Assembly (NCBI GenBank): GCA_034359265.1
Contig: CP136890.1
Location: 31,600,501 to 31,664,500 of the forward strand
Direction of reading: 5' to 3'
Origin: Canna indica
Lineage: Eukaryota > Streptophyta > Magnoliopsida > Zingiberales > Cannaceae
Length of the DNA stretch: 64,000 nt
Shown: one piece after another, positions 1-11,361 of the stretch
How positions within the stretch are numbered: the stretch's first letter is position 1
Layout of the letters: each line of letters begins with the position of its first letter
Position numbers and translations under genes: made by a program
Notes under the pieces: model-generated
Seen by the model: only the letters and a program-made list of their open reading frames with translations
What the model was told of the DNA's origin: nothing
Database searches by the model: none

Positions 1-29
1 GGAATCAATAAGTCGGATAACGGGACGGT

Positions 30-202
30 GGCACGTAGTGCCTGAACGATGGCATAAAATGCCTAGTAGATCAACTCATGGGATCGGACACTCGGTGCCT
101 CTAATGGTCCAGATAGATCAAATCATGGGATCGGACACTCGGTGCCTCTAATGATCCATATCAAATAAACAGGGACCGGACACTCGATGCCTCTAATGGT
201 CC
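30..202. repeat. Cluster of small hairpin repeats with covarying stems
   Basis: Two adjacent perfect hairpins, GGCAC-GTA-GTGCC (30-42) and GGCAT-AAA-ATGCC (51-63), are followed by three 30-bp repeats (81-110, 128-157, 173-202) sharing a CGGACACTCG core. The outer 5-bp arms of the last three are GGATC/GGTCC, GGATC/GATCC and GGACC/GGTCC. Arms therefore differ between copies but keep pairing, with the first copy needing one wobble pair. Seen directly in the sequence; function unknown. Confidence 0.75.
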
Positions 203-340
203 TGATCAAATGAACGGTGCAGTACCGCTATAATTCCCCCTTGGCATGCCAATATATGTTCAACCTCTTATTCCCATCCGGTTTACTAGGAGCAATACTT
301 TTTTACACACAATTAATTTCAATGTCATTCATCATGGTCA

Positions 341-437
341 CTTCATCACTTGCATTATACATAATGCATAATAACATGAACATTCATATAATTGCATGAT
401 CGCTTCATCACTTGCATTATACATAATGCATAATAAC
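341..437. repeat. Tandem duplication, 62-bp period
   Basis: A 35-bp segment beginning CTTCATCACTTGCATTATAC (341-375) recurs identically at 403-437, separated by spacer, giving a period of 62 bp. It lies in AT-rich LTR-like sequence and has no coding meaning. Confidence 0.8.
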
Positions 438-2086
438 AACCATATACATATAATTCCATTTTCCATGCATTATAACATGTACACGTACAAGAATTTACAT
501 AGTGATAAGCATTATAAATTTTACACAAAAACATATTTGATGTGTCTATTTGCTATTGCATTTTGACTTAATAGATGCATGAATTAAGAACTGCCTTCTT
601 CATGAGACTTGTACATCTGTCTTAGGATAAAAAAAAAAATTGAATCACTTAATTTGGATTTATGCATCAAAAGTTATCGCCGTTTGATTCCAGCTGTCCA
701 AAACTCAAATTCCAGTTCTCAGTTAGCAGGGTAGAATTTCTGGACTAACTTGGAGTCCAATTTCCATTCGGATGCAATCAGAATTTATCATTTTGGTCTT
801 CATGAAAGTTGTGCCTCTGGATCTTAACTTTCCATAGGTGCAAGAATAACTAAATTTGGAGCTTTCTAGACTGAGTTATAGCCATTTAATTCCGGACTGG
901 TCCAGAATAGGACTAATAGTTTTCAGAATTTATACTCTGACTTCTCCAATTTTAGAGCTACTTACACTCAAGTTTTGGGCAGACTTTGTTCATGAAAATT
1001 CTAGGTTTATCTCTTATATTTCATTTGGCACAAGATTTAAATCAATTAGAGTTCTAGAATGTAAGTTACAGCCTTAAATGTTTCTACTGTGCAAGCTGTC
1101 TATACTAGGTTCATCATCTCTATGTTTAGGCTTCAACAACATTTCATACAAGCAATTAATTTTTCATACATTTACACATACTAATTATCATTATTTCACA
1201 CATAAGTTAGGTATTTCCATTCAATTTTACCAAAGCTATCACACAACAAAAACCCTAGATTAGGCATATTCAAGAAAATTAGGGGAAATTTAAAATTTGC
1301 ATGAGTACAAACCTCTTGATGTCAAAATAATTTATCAAGTTTTCAAAATATACTTTAAACTACTTTCTCTTTCCCTTTACTCTTCCTCAATTCCTCCTTC
1401 TCTTTACCTTCAAGTACCAACACGTACTCTCAATAAAACTCAAATTAATACATGGATGATGCTTTTCTAATCCTAAGATGAAGATTGATGGGTGAATTTA
1501 ATCACTTACGTACCTCACTTAATGATGGTGTCCCTATTCATCCCATAAATCCCCAACTTTTCTTAAATTAAATGCTTGGATCTTATTTCTTGAGAGCTCA
1601 ATTGAAGGTTTGTATGTGTAATTGGTGGGATCTTTGGTGATTTTGTGGGGATTTGGTAGGATGGAAGAAAAGGAAATGAAGTGGAGAGGGAGATGAGGAT
1701 GATATGGTAGTGGGCGGAGAAAGAAGAAGATAAAGAATGTGATGACTTTCTCTAGAAGCATCCCTATCGTTATCTCTTTTGGATGGTTAGGATTAGATCT
1801 CAAGATCCAATGGCTATGGCTAATCCCACCAAAAGAACACACTCATTTTCATCTCAGTTTTAATCCTCGAGTTTCGGATAGTACTATTCAGAAATTGAAG
1901 TTTTCGGGGCGTCACACGGGATATTCCGAGATATTTCGAGATGTTCTGGGATATTTTGGCCAGTTTGATCTGTAGACTGGTACTATACGGGCTATTTCGG
2001 GATGTTCCACCCGTGATATTTCGGGCTATTCTAGGATGTCCCAGGATGTCCATCCGAGATATTTTGGGTTGTTTCGAAATATTTCG

Positions 2087-2310
2087 GAATGTTACGACAT
2101 CCCATCAGTGCCATTTTGGAATGTTACAACATCCCACTCGGGGTATTCCAGAATGTCACAACATCCCATCTGGGGTATCCCGGAATGTTACAACATTCCA
2201 TCCGGAGTACTCCGAATGTCACCACATTCCATCCAGGGTATTTCGAAATGTCACAACATTCCATCCAGGGTATTCCAGAATGTCACAACATTCCATCCGG
2301 GATGTTGTTT
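2087..2310. repeat. 32-bp minisatellite, about seven units
   Basis: Units begin with GAATGTYACAACATYCC at 2087, 2119, 2151, 2183, 2214, about 2246 and 2278, so the period is 32 bp with one 31-bp unit. Overlapping open frames in all three plus frames here simply reflect the repeat. A looser GATATTTCGGG-like motif continues upstream to about 1917. The array sits between two sequences that each look like the terminus of a gypsy LTR (about 1905-1916 and 2379-2391). Confidence 0.85.
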
Positions 2311-2391
2311 ATGACTAGGAAATTCTTGGTAATAGATTTGGTGAGTAATATATTAGGTTACTATTCGCAAATTGGCATTTTTCGGGCGTTA

Positions 2392-3338
2392 CAAATTGAC
2401 AGTAGAATTATTGATTTTTGGGGGTTTTGATGGTTGAGGTTGTGGTAGGATTTAATTGATTGGAGTGATAAGTGATACTAAGTTGAATTTCCTCGCAGGT
2501 TGGGCTAAAATCTATTTGATTGGTGGCTGAAAATTTCTGTCTGGAACGAAAATGTGGATGTCTAAATTTCACCTAGGAAATTACTAGGGGTGTGTGGGTT
2601 TTGACGGTGGAATTTTTGGATTGATTGATTGCATATTTCGAATAGATTTGTATACTAGAATTCTGAACGCATAGGCTAAAAAATTTTGTGCGCATATGTT
2701 GAACTTATCGGGTTGTTTCGGTGGAGTTGCCACCTGGGAAATGGTGTTGGTATTGGGTTGGATTCCCTGGGTTCTACCTAGAGTGTGAGGGAAATTTTGG
2801 GTGTTAAACTGTTGCCATAAACCACGTAGCAAAGTGGAATACTGAGTTGCAAATACTGAGTGTTCCACAAAATGCCTAGATGAAATGTAGTGCTGGAATT
2901 TTATGATTTTAGGTGATAATTGCATGCTCTCTTTGATGTTATGATTTGTGCTTGAGATGGTGAGGTTTTAGGAAGGCCGGCCTTGGATGGGCAGCCCTGG
3001 ATTGGTTAGGCGAGCGGGTGGCATGTTCGTGAAAGTCTGAAATTGTATTTGTAGTTGTATTCTATGTTATTTACATGCTGCTCTACCATGGAAAATTTAT
3101 ATTTTACTCAATGTTGTTGCATAAAAATGGTGGGTGCCTATGTATTGTGCTTGTGATACCATTAGAGGGCATTCCTAACAATGGAGACTCCCTAGAGAGC
3201 TTTCCTAGCGTTGAGATTTGTCGAAGAGATTTTCTGATAGGATAGGGGCAGCACACCATTGGTTTAGGAAAGGTTTTAGCTCATGTGGTCGCACTGACTC
3301 GGGATGGCGCTAAAGCCCCCAAGGCCATGGTGATAGGT
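2392..3338. other. Unassigned, probably retrotransposon-derived non-coding DNA
   Basis: No gene recognised. One short stretch near 3166-3183 (AGAGGGCATTCCTA) matches the reverse complement of the LTR sequence near 14435, suggesting LTR or untranslated sequence of the gypsy copy that follows. Confidence 0.35.
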
Positions 3339-4500
3339 TATGGCATAGGTATTGTTTGATCCGGATCCTACACACTCATTTGTTTCTCCTACGTTTGCAT
3401 CTTGGGTAATAGAAAGGAAAGCTTGTGAGGCACCTTGAGTGGTGTCGACGCCTATGAGCGATACCCTCTTGGCGAAGATGATCTTTCTCGAATGTGAGGT
3501 ACTGTCAGTGTGTAGGCACTTGTTAGAGGCCGAATTGGTGTTGTTACTATCACTGGAGTTGGACGTGATTTTAGGGATGGTTTGGTTATCTGCTCATTAT
3601 GCGTCGATGGATTGTAGAGCGAAGGTTGTCATTTTTAATAAGACTAAGCTACCACAGTTTACCTTCTAGGGTGAAGGAAGAGGTGATTCACTGAGGATTA
3701 TGTCGGCTCTTAAAGCTCGAAAGTTACTGGATAAGGGCTACTAGTCACCATAGGCCTTTGTATTAGTAACTAAGGGGGGCGTACAGGAAAGTGGAGGAGA
3801 CGCCGGGTGTTAGTGGATTCCCCAAAGTTTTTCCTGATGAGCTTCCGGGGTTGCCACTAGAGTGGGAGATAGAGTTCTACACTGATGTGCAATCAGGGGC
3901 CCTTGGAGGGAGAGCTCACTTGTTGTCTAAGGGATGGAGCAGTATTGCCGATGCATGACTTAGGTTGTATGGTGGCACACTTACGAGTTCAATCCGCCTT
4001 AATATATATGCTTCAGACAGCTTAGGGTGCGGATGCCTTTTGTTCCTTGACTAGGGACTTGGCAGAGAGAGGAGATGCAGAGGACGAGTTGAGAGTGGAT
4101 GGTGAGGGTGTCCTAAGATTCACGGACATGATTGTGGTACGTGACATGGCAGAGGTTCGAAGGCATGTACTAGAGATGGTGTGTAACCCCACTTGCACTA
4201 TACATTCAGGAGCTATAAATATGTACCATGACCTGAGGCAACATTACTAGTGAAAGTTGATGCAGGGGAAGTTGATGTAGCCGTTTCGTATGAGGAGAGA
4301 TTTGTTGATATTTTTGATCACCAGATGATGAAGCTAGTGGTCTAGAGAGGTCCCCTTGGTGAAGGTGCGATGGGAGCATCACTCTGGATAGGAGGCCACC
4401 TAGGAGGTAAAGCGTGTCATGCGCAAGAAATATCCATACCTGTATTATGATATGATGAGTCTCTTAGCTTATCCTAAAATTCGAGGATAAATTTTCTTTA
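3339..4500 (+). pseudogene. Ty3/gypsy pol remnant (protease, RNase H end, integrase start, C-terminus)
   Basis: Translated pieces line up with the better-preserved minus-strand gypsy pol at 30920-34272. The aspartic-protease region is at about 3355-3670 (FDPDPTHSF, then ELDVILGMVWL where GMDWL is usual) and runs to about 3860. The frame then jumps to the end of the RNase H region and the start of the integrase zinc-binding domain (about 3900-4250, ending NMYHDLRQHY). It jumps again to the pol C-terminus with a chromodomain-like tail (about 4290-4460). The reverse transcriptase, the RNase H core and the integrase core are absent, and there are several stops and frameshifts. This is a dead copy with at least two internal deletions. 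The chromodomain-like tail and protease place it in the same chromovirus (Tekay/Del-like) group as the element at 28655-37220. Confidence 0.75.
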
Positions 4501-4512
4501 AAGTGGAAGATT

Positions 4513-4880
4513 GTAATACCCTTGTTTTAATTTTGGTTTCAGTCGGAGACTCGGGTTGCACATCGGAGCGAGTAGGAGAAATCGCCAGAGAACGCGATTA
4601 GAGGTATGACTCATGTGTGCGAAATATGATCATAATCAAGTAATGAACTTAACTTTGGGTTTGAGTCGTGTCCGAAGATTGCTTTGTAGACTTAAGCTAG
4701 GGGCAGGATTGTAATGTTGGCCTTAAGTAATTTATAAAAAAAGAAGGGAAACTCACCTGCACGCATCCCAAGGATGGAGAGGAGTGGGCACACATTCCAA
4801 GGAGAAGAAGGGGGGAGATGCCAAGAAGCCGAGGATTCATCGCGAGAGTCCGTAGTCGCATGTGATCATCGGAGGTCTTG
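4513..4880 (+). mobile_element. 3' LTR start of the plus-strand gypsy copy
   Basis: A purine-rich AAAGTGGAAGAT stretch just upstream looks like a polypurine tract. It is followed by TGTAATACCC, a typical gypsy LTR start and close to the TGTAATACC ends of the minus-oriented LTRs ending at 17666 and 54567. The far end is not clear because copia sequence begins at about 4890-5030. Confidence 0.5.
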
Positions 4881-5039
4881 GAAATTTATTCTAAATTAAA
4901 CTCTAAAGATCTATAGAAACAACAACAGCAGAGTCACTTAATCGATAGGACTCTAAAGCTTTTAGGAACAAATAATTGACTTATAGAGACATATAATATA
5001 GCCTCAATAGGCCATTTGTGTTGTAGTGACACCCCCCGC

Positions 5040-6662
5040 AAGTTGAGAGAGGAAAATGGATTGTCATTCCCAACTTGGATAGTAAATTGTGATGCTATTG
5101 TGATGGCAAGGCTTTTGTGAGAATGTTTGTCGGTTGATGTTTGCTTGATATGTATACTGGTCCAATAATGCCTTGTTGATATTTTTCTCTAACAAAATAA
5201 CAGTGAACCTCTAGGTGCTTAGTTCGTCTATGAAAACTAGGTTGGCTGTGATGTGAAGAGTACTTTGGTTGTCACAATAAAGTGGAACTGGTAGCTAGAT
5301 TGCTTGGAAAACCCAAGTATGACAACAAGCTAATAATCCACATTAGTTTTGCACTAGCACTTGATGAAGTTCTCAATTCACTTTGAGCACTTGTCTACTC
5401 ACTATTGTCTATTTTTTGCATTTCCAATTGATTAAAGATGATCATAGTTTGACAAAGTAACTAGTAACAGACTTCCTTGATAAGCTACAACTACCTCAAT
5501 TTGCATCTTAGTATCCCACTAGAGTACAATTGGTTCATGCTGGATAGAATAAATCCAGTATCAGAGCCATCTTTATATATTTTAAAACTCTAATTGCAGT
5601 TTGATAATGTGATTGTTTGGGCTGTTGTACAAACTGACTCAAAGTATGTATGCTGAAAGCAATATTTGGTCAAGTGATTGTTATGTACAATAACTTTCCT
5701 ATTAATCTCTTATAAAGAATTATCTTCAATGTATGGATCTATACTGAACTTGTAATTTTGTTGCATGGGTGTATGGTGTGGTTTACAATCTTTCAAATTC
5801 TTTTCCTCCACCAAGTCAATCACATATTTTCTTTGACTCAAGTGTATACTGGCTTTAGTTCTTTGAATTTTCAACCCCAAGAAGTATGTCAAATTTCACA
5901 AATCTTTGATTTTGAATTCATTATCAAGATACCTTTTCAAGGCAACAATACCTTCCATGTTTGTTCCTATTAGAATTAAGTCATCTACATAAACTAATAC
6001 TATAACTAATTTACTATCATCATTCTTCATAATGATGCGTGAGTCAGAATGATATTGCTTATAACCTTGAGAGATGATGCTAAAAGATAGTTTTGCATAC
6101 CATTATCTTCTTGCTTAGTTGAGACCATAAATAGATTTCAAAAGTCTATACACCTTCGATCACCATATCCAGGAGGTTTCATCAGGTAGACTTTCTCATC
6201 TAACTCTCCATGTAAATATTCATTGTTAATATTTCACTGATATAAGAGCCAATTAGCAGCAAGTGCTACTGCTAATAAAGTTCGAATAGTTGCCATTTTA
6301 GAAACATCAACAAACGTTTCTTAGTAAGATATTCCTTCAATTTGAGTGAAACCCTTAGCCGCTAACCTTGGTTTGTGCTCTTTAACACTATCATCAGGTT
6401 TGTATTTAATTCGATAAAACTATCTACATCCTATAGCAGCCTTTCCTAGAGGTAATTCACATAGTGTCCAGGTCTCCTTAGCTTCTAAGGCAGCAATCTC
6501 GAATTGCATGGATTTTACCCAAATAGGATCCTTGATAGGAGATGCATAGGTTTTAGGATCATGATGAGAGTCAATGTTGGTAAGGAAGATTCTATGAGAC
6601 GTAGCAACTTTGGTTAAATCAAAGAAAACGCATATTTGATAAGGTGTGGTTTCAATGACCAT
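5040..6662 (-). pseudogene. Copia reverse transcriptase and RNase H remnant
   Basis: At 6420-6662 the minus strand encodes the start of a copia reverse-transcriptase domain (DPIWVKSMQFEIAALEAKET). At 5710-5892 it encodes the segment after the catalytic core (TYFLGLKIQRTK, QRKYVIDLVE). Between about 5040 and 5500 an RNase H end is recognisable, including a YCDNQ-like motif near 5270-5280. Frameshifts and stops separate these pieces, and no intact YVDD box was found. It no longer encodes a working enzyme. Confidence 0.7.
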
Positions 6663-6756
6663 ATTTCAGTAGGTTCGAGTTTAGTGGTAGGAATAGATAA
6701 ACTACAATGATAACCCTAGAGCTTGATTGGCCTTCTAACAACTCTTTGACTCTTTC

Positions 6757-7310
6757 TTATAGGTGGAGCATTGGTAATTGCAGGGAGTAGACATTCTTAG
6801 TTTGTGTTTCATCTCTACCCTCAAAATTGTTTTCCATATTCTCCCTGGTTAAGTGTTCACATAGAACCTTATTTGATTTAGTCGCTTTAGTAGATGATTG
6901 TATAAGATCATCAAAGGTTTTGGTCGTGGTAGGTGTAGATGTTTCAAGAGTATCAATGCGATCAGGTTCCTTTTCAAAAATGTAGATGGGGAATACAGTT
7001 TTTCCTATGTCTTTTGTGTTGAAGGGAAAAATGTGTTCAACAAAGATAATATCTTTAGAGACTGATATGGAGTGACTTTTCAAACTATACATCTTGTACT
7101 CATTTTTTCCATAAGGATAGCCAATAAAAACACATTTATTGGCTCTGGATCAAACTTGGTCCTCCCTTGTTTGAGAGTGTTTATGTAGCACAAACAATCG
7201 AAAGCTCTCAAATGAGTTATACCGGGTTGGTTTTGATATAGTTGCTCATATGGACTATGATTACCAAGTATAGGACTTGGTAACCTGTTTGTAAGGTATG
7301 TGGCAGTCAA
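6757..7310 (-). pseudogene. Copia integrase C-terminal remnant
   Basis: The 7080-7310 frame carries the part of the integrase region after the catalytic core ([20 protein letters not shown], then [19 protein letters not shown]), typical of copia polyproteins. The adjoining 6757-7092 frame continues the less conserved linker (VSKDIIFVEHIFPF). The catalytic core, expected at about 7310-7900, is broken by stops. Confidence 0.7.
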
Positions 7311-8075
7311 AATGCAATCTCACATAAATTCCAAGGCAACTGTGACTGATATTTGAGGCTCCTAACTACTTGTAATAAATGTCTATATTTTCTTTCTACT
7401 ATGACATTTTGTTGATGTGTATCAATGCAGGAACTTTGGTGTATAATTTCATAATCTGAAATAAAAGTGTTTATGGTAGAAAAAACTCACTTTCATTATT
7501 AGTTCTAATAATTTTGATGATTTTGAAGAATTAATTTTGAACCATTCTGATAAATTCAATGAGAAAGTTAGGAACTTGAGGTTCGGAGGAGAACAAATAA
7601 GTCCAACAACATCTTGTATAATCATCCACTAAAGTGGAGTATGAGCACCCATTATATGTTTAAACCTTGTGTGATCCCCAAACATCACAATGTAAAAAGT
7701 TCAAAAGGAGTAGAAGTTTTATTCCCACTGTGAGGAAAAGGTAATTTACACTATTTTGCTAATGGACAAATGTTACAAAATAGGTTTGAAACACTACTCA
7801 ATTGAAGTATTATTGTTGACAACATTCTCATTTTGGAAACAGACATTGGCCTAAATGTAAATGCCACAAAGTTGGAGTATCTAAAACAACAAACAAGGCG
7901 TGAGGTGATGGTCTAGAATGGCCGGTGATTAATGAAGCTCTATTCATTAAATACAATTCATTTTCTTCTCTACCACTCCTTAGAACCTTCTTCGAAACAA
8001 GGTCCTAAATAACAAAATTGTTTGGGTTAAAAATGACTAAATAGCTCAATTCCATTGTCAATTTACATACTGACA

Positions 8076-8626
8076 TCATATTGAACTAGGTACAGATAAG
8101 ACATTTATCAGTTCTATGTTTTTGTTTATGTAGGTTGTTCCAAAGTGTAATACAAGAGCGGAAGCACCAATAGGTAGGGAAACCTTGTCATTTGGAGTTG
8201 GTTTAGAAACATTACCAATGGTGATATGGTCAGTTGCTCCACCATTTAAGATCCATTGCATGTCTAAGTAAAGTGCATGTAGTCAAGCAAATAGATTTAC
8301 CTGCCATATTTTCCACATGAGTTCTAGGACATTTGTGGTTCAGTAGGCTGAGTAGGGTGTTGAACCGCTCCTTAGTGAAATCTCCATGTTTTCCCACTTA
8401 ATTTTTCATGAAGTCTGGCTCATGCATTGTTTTCTTTGCAACTTTCATTGGCTGCATCTTGAATGTTATTAACTTGTTTCCCATTTCCATGTTGTTCATC
8501 TGTCTTTTGTTTCCCTTTGTGCAGCTTGTGCCCTGGCGAGTATCCATGTAATTTGTAACAATTCTCGCGTGTAAACCTTGTTCTCTGAGAATAGTCACAG
8601 TACCCTTTTGTGCCATTCTGAAACAT
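8076..8626 (-). pseudogene. Copia gag zinc-knuckle region and protease remnant
   Basis: Frames at 8398-8626 encode the end of gag with a zinc-knuckle-like region (GYCDYSQRTRFTRENCYKLH) in which the first Cys pair and the His are not all in register. The 8076-8261 frame carries the retropepsin-like active-site region as WILNGGATDHIT. The family motif is D-S/T-G-A-T, so the catalytic Asp is replaced by Asn here. The protease would be inactive even without the frameshifts. Confidence 0.65.
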
Positions 8627-8639
8627 GTTCTAATTGTTC

Positions 8640-9684
8640 TTCTGATATGTGGTGCTCAAGGCCACAGTCTTTATTCATGAGTTCACATTCATGCCAACTT
8701 TCCTTTGAGTTTCCTCTTGTTCTAGCATAGAGTACACCTGATTCATATCATGGATCGAAGGGCTTCATCAGTAATATATGTTCCCTTATCTTACATATGT
8801 CACATTCAAACCCTTCAAAAATTATCTTAACCTACCCTTACCCATATTCTCTTTGCCAATCTTGCATTCACAATAAGACCCTCCATCCATTGCATCTAAC
8901 TCATTCCACAAACCTTTCCACCTCGTATAGTATGCAGCTACAGTTAGTTGCCTTCCATGGTGGAGCTTATTTGCATCTAGATGTCAAAAATTCTTGGTTC
9001 ACAAGTCTTTCCAATTCTAACTTCAAGATCCGACCACATCTTGGCAACTATTTTGTGTAGATGACACTGAGACATAAATTTGGTGCTATTGATTGTAATA
9101 TCCATGAACGCACCATATCATTGCATCGCCTCTATATTTTATATGTGGGGGAACTTTAATCCGACAGTGTAATTGACCCATCTATAAACCCTAACTTGTT
9201 CTCTGCTGAAAGGGAGATGAGCATTGATTCTTTCCATGGAAAGTAATTTTGGTGTCCAAATAGTTAAACTAAAACTAATGTCATACTTGGATTGTTATTC
9301 ACTTGAAAGGTGAAAGAATTGTATTCGATTTCAGTAGCTTTCAACGATGAACCACTCTCAAGATGGTTGTGCGGTTCACCATGATTGATCTGGCCGCCAT
9401 CGACGATTGATGATTTCTTGCCATTGAGGGGATTGATCACAATCTTCTAATCTTAGAGACGATTTGGAGATCGGCCTCAATACCTCAACGGATTGGCTTT
9501 AGATAACATGATGAGATAAAAACTCTTGATGGAGGAAGCTTTGAGGAACGAAACCATTGAGGTAGAAGGAGCGAAAAAATGTCTTTTATTCCAACTTATT
9601 CAAATTACAACTCTTAGCTCAACATATTTATATCTATGTCTCACTATTTTATTAACAGCTTCATTCTGCCAAAGCAAGTAATGA
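8640..9684. other. Copia 1 gag N-terminus, leader and LTR region, not intact
   Basis: Expected to hold gag N-terminus, primer site and right LTR of copia 1. Only scattered gag-like fragments and a decayed primer-site-like motif near 9489 are visible. No other gene was seen. Confidence 0.35.
9676..9684. repeat. Target-site duplication, left copy (LINE 1)
   Basis: AAGTAATGA here is repeated exactly at 18965-18973, immediately after the A-rich tail of LINE 1. This fixes both ends of the element. Confidence 0.85.
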
Positions 9685-9702
9685 AGCACCCCCTTTTCGG
9701 CG

Positions 9703-11361
9703 ATGGCCGACACTCGATCTTCCCCCCAACAGTCCTCTGCGAGTAGCGCTCCTTCTGCTCCACCCAAATCTTGGGCGGAGATACTCAAGTCTCAAAACCC
9801 TAAACAGGGCCCGTTTAGGGTCCTGGTTCGGATTTAAAGACAACCTTTTCGAAAATCTCTTCGTCCACCACCGATCGAGAAGTCTTCTCGTCTGATCAAA
9901 TAACTGCGCCCCGACAACCCTGGGAGGCTAGCATGTTCAGTAATTTTTTTGGAAAACCTCCACCTTTAAATGTTATATGATCGTAGCCTTCTTGTCTTTG
10001 GTTTCTCCATGGTTTCCAATTTGTGTTAGATCTTAACAGTAACTTCTTTGTTTTTCGTTTGAATTCTATGGAATTCGCAAATTTTGTGTTAACTGGTGGC
10101 CCTTGGTCATTAAGGGGTGATGTAATTCGTCTCGTCCCATGGAAGTCTTTGTTTCGCCCATGGGATGAACTCTTTACAATAGCCCCTATTTGGCTTCGGC
10201 TTTAGTCCATGCCATTGGAATTTTGGAATCGTGATTGTGTTTCTCATATAGCGAGCAATTTTGGCCAAGTTCTCTGTATTGATGACAGATACTTCTCTTT
10301 TGAACGTGGAAAATACATACGGGTTTGTGTTGAAATTAATTTGGCTTTGCCTCTAAAACAATGAATTTGGATTTCTTTTGATGAACATGAGTTTTTCCAA
10401 CCGGTTTGCTATGAAAATCTTCCAACTCTTTGTTTTCAATGTGGAATTACTGGGCACCGTGAATTGGATTGCCCGATTATTTGACGCTAAAAGCTTTCCT
10501 CCAACCCTATTGTAAACCCTTCTGTTGAGCCGTCCTTGAATTCTAATGTGGATGTTTCTATGATTCGTGATTCTCCTAGAAACCCTACTATTTCTACTTC
10601 ATCCACCCCTTCAAACCCTAATATCTCGAGTATTACTCCCCCTGTGGAACCTATTCCTGAACCCGCCTGCGGTCCGTGGATTGAAGTCCAACATCAGCGA
10701 AATCGTAGCCAACATCCTCGTAGTGTGCACCAGCCCTCTGTTCCAATGAATGGCCGTGCTCGGATGCGCGGTGAGTCACACGACTCTCGAAACTTGGATG
10801 TTTCATATGGTGAGGATCTTGATACTTCTCTTGTTTCTTCTACTCAAAATACATTTGAACTTACTCCCTCTAATGAAAGTCCTATTCAACTTAAATCCCC
10901 TTTCAAAGCCTGGTAAATCCACTTCTAAAACTTCTTCTTCTTTGCAAACCCAAACCCCTAACTCAATCAAGACTTCTTCCAATTCTGGTAAGGCTCAAAA
11001 ACCTTACAAACCAATCTTCCAAAACAACCTTAAGAAGTATGTTCACTTGAGGACTTCCGCCTTGCTCTTTGAAGCTCCTGCCTCTAGATCTCTTCTTGAA
11101 TTGGCAAATGACCTAAAGGTTGTCTTCAATGCCTCAGTTGAGCACTCTACTTCCCTCCAATCCAATAGGGTTATTAGTAAGAAATACCCTAATAAAAACC
11201 CTAAATCCAGTACTAAATCCAACAATCTATCTTTAGTTCCTTATAGTACTGTGAATACTAATAAGAGGCCTAGGGCCTCTAACCTGTTAGATGATTCTTC
11301 CATAAGGTTTAATTCTACCTCTTTATCCTTGGAATCAGCTAAACCAAACCCCACCTTATGA
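9703..11361 (+). pseudogene. LINE 1 ORF1 (DUF4283-like, CCHC zinc knuckle)
   Basis: The likely start at 9703 begins MADTRSSPQQ and includes PPKSWAEIL, paralleling PSGKSWVDIL-type sequence in LINE 2. A DUF4283-like RNA-binding domain follows at about 10020-10370 (NSMEFANFVLTGGPWSLRGD). A zinc knuckle at about 10420-10480 has the CX2CX4HX4C pattern (CFQCGITGHRELDC). The tail is serine- and asparagine-rich. In LINEs this protein binds element RNA and helps form the ribonucleoprotein. Early stops (for example after about residue 44) and several frameshifts make it a pseudogene. Confidence 0.75.

Larger units (their letters stand above)
1..2391 (-). mobile_element. Ty3/gypsy LTR, truncated by window edge
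   Basis: Long non-coding stretch resembling the minus-oriented gypsy LTRs elsewhere in the window. It starts with hairpin-forming repeats whose shared GGACACT-type core also occurs near 14383. It ends at about 2391 in TTCGGGCGTTACA, which on the minus strand is a plausible LTR start (TGTAACGCCCG). A second, very similar end-like motif (TTCGGGGCGTCACA) lies near 1905-1916. No convincing coding sequence was seen; the short open frames are low-complexity or repeat-derived. The outer left end is beyond the window, so no target duplication can be checked and solo versus paired LTR cannot be decided. Confidence 0.45.
4890..9684 (-). mobile_element. Degenerate Ty1/copia retrotransposon (copia 1)
   Basis: In minus orientation the order gag, protease, integrase, reverse transcriptase, RNase H is recognisable from 8626 down to about 5040, which is the copia order. 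A CCCCCCGCAAG tract near 5034 looks like the complement of a polypurine tract, and GCTTTAGATAACA near 9489 resembles a decayed tRNA-Met primer site. Precise LTR borders were not resolved. Stops and frameshifts occur throughout. LINE 1 begins at 9685, probably inside the right LTR, whose remainder would lie after 18973. Confidence 0.7.

Noticed and set aside
2036..2430. Overlapping open frames rich in HNIPS/NVTTFHP repeats
   Set aside because: Products of the 32-bp minisatellite read in all three frames, not a protein.
10750..11361. 203-residue plus-strand frame as an independent gene
   Set aside because: It is the C-terminal linker of LINE 1 ORF1, partly in a shifted frame, matching the same region of LINE 2.
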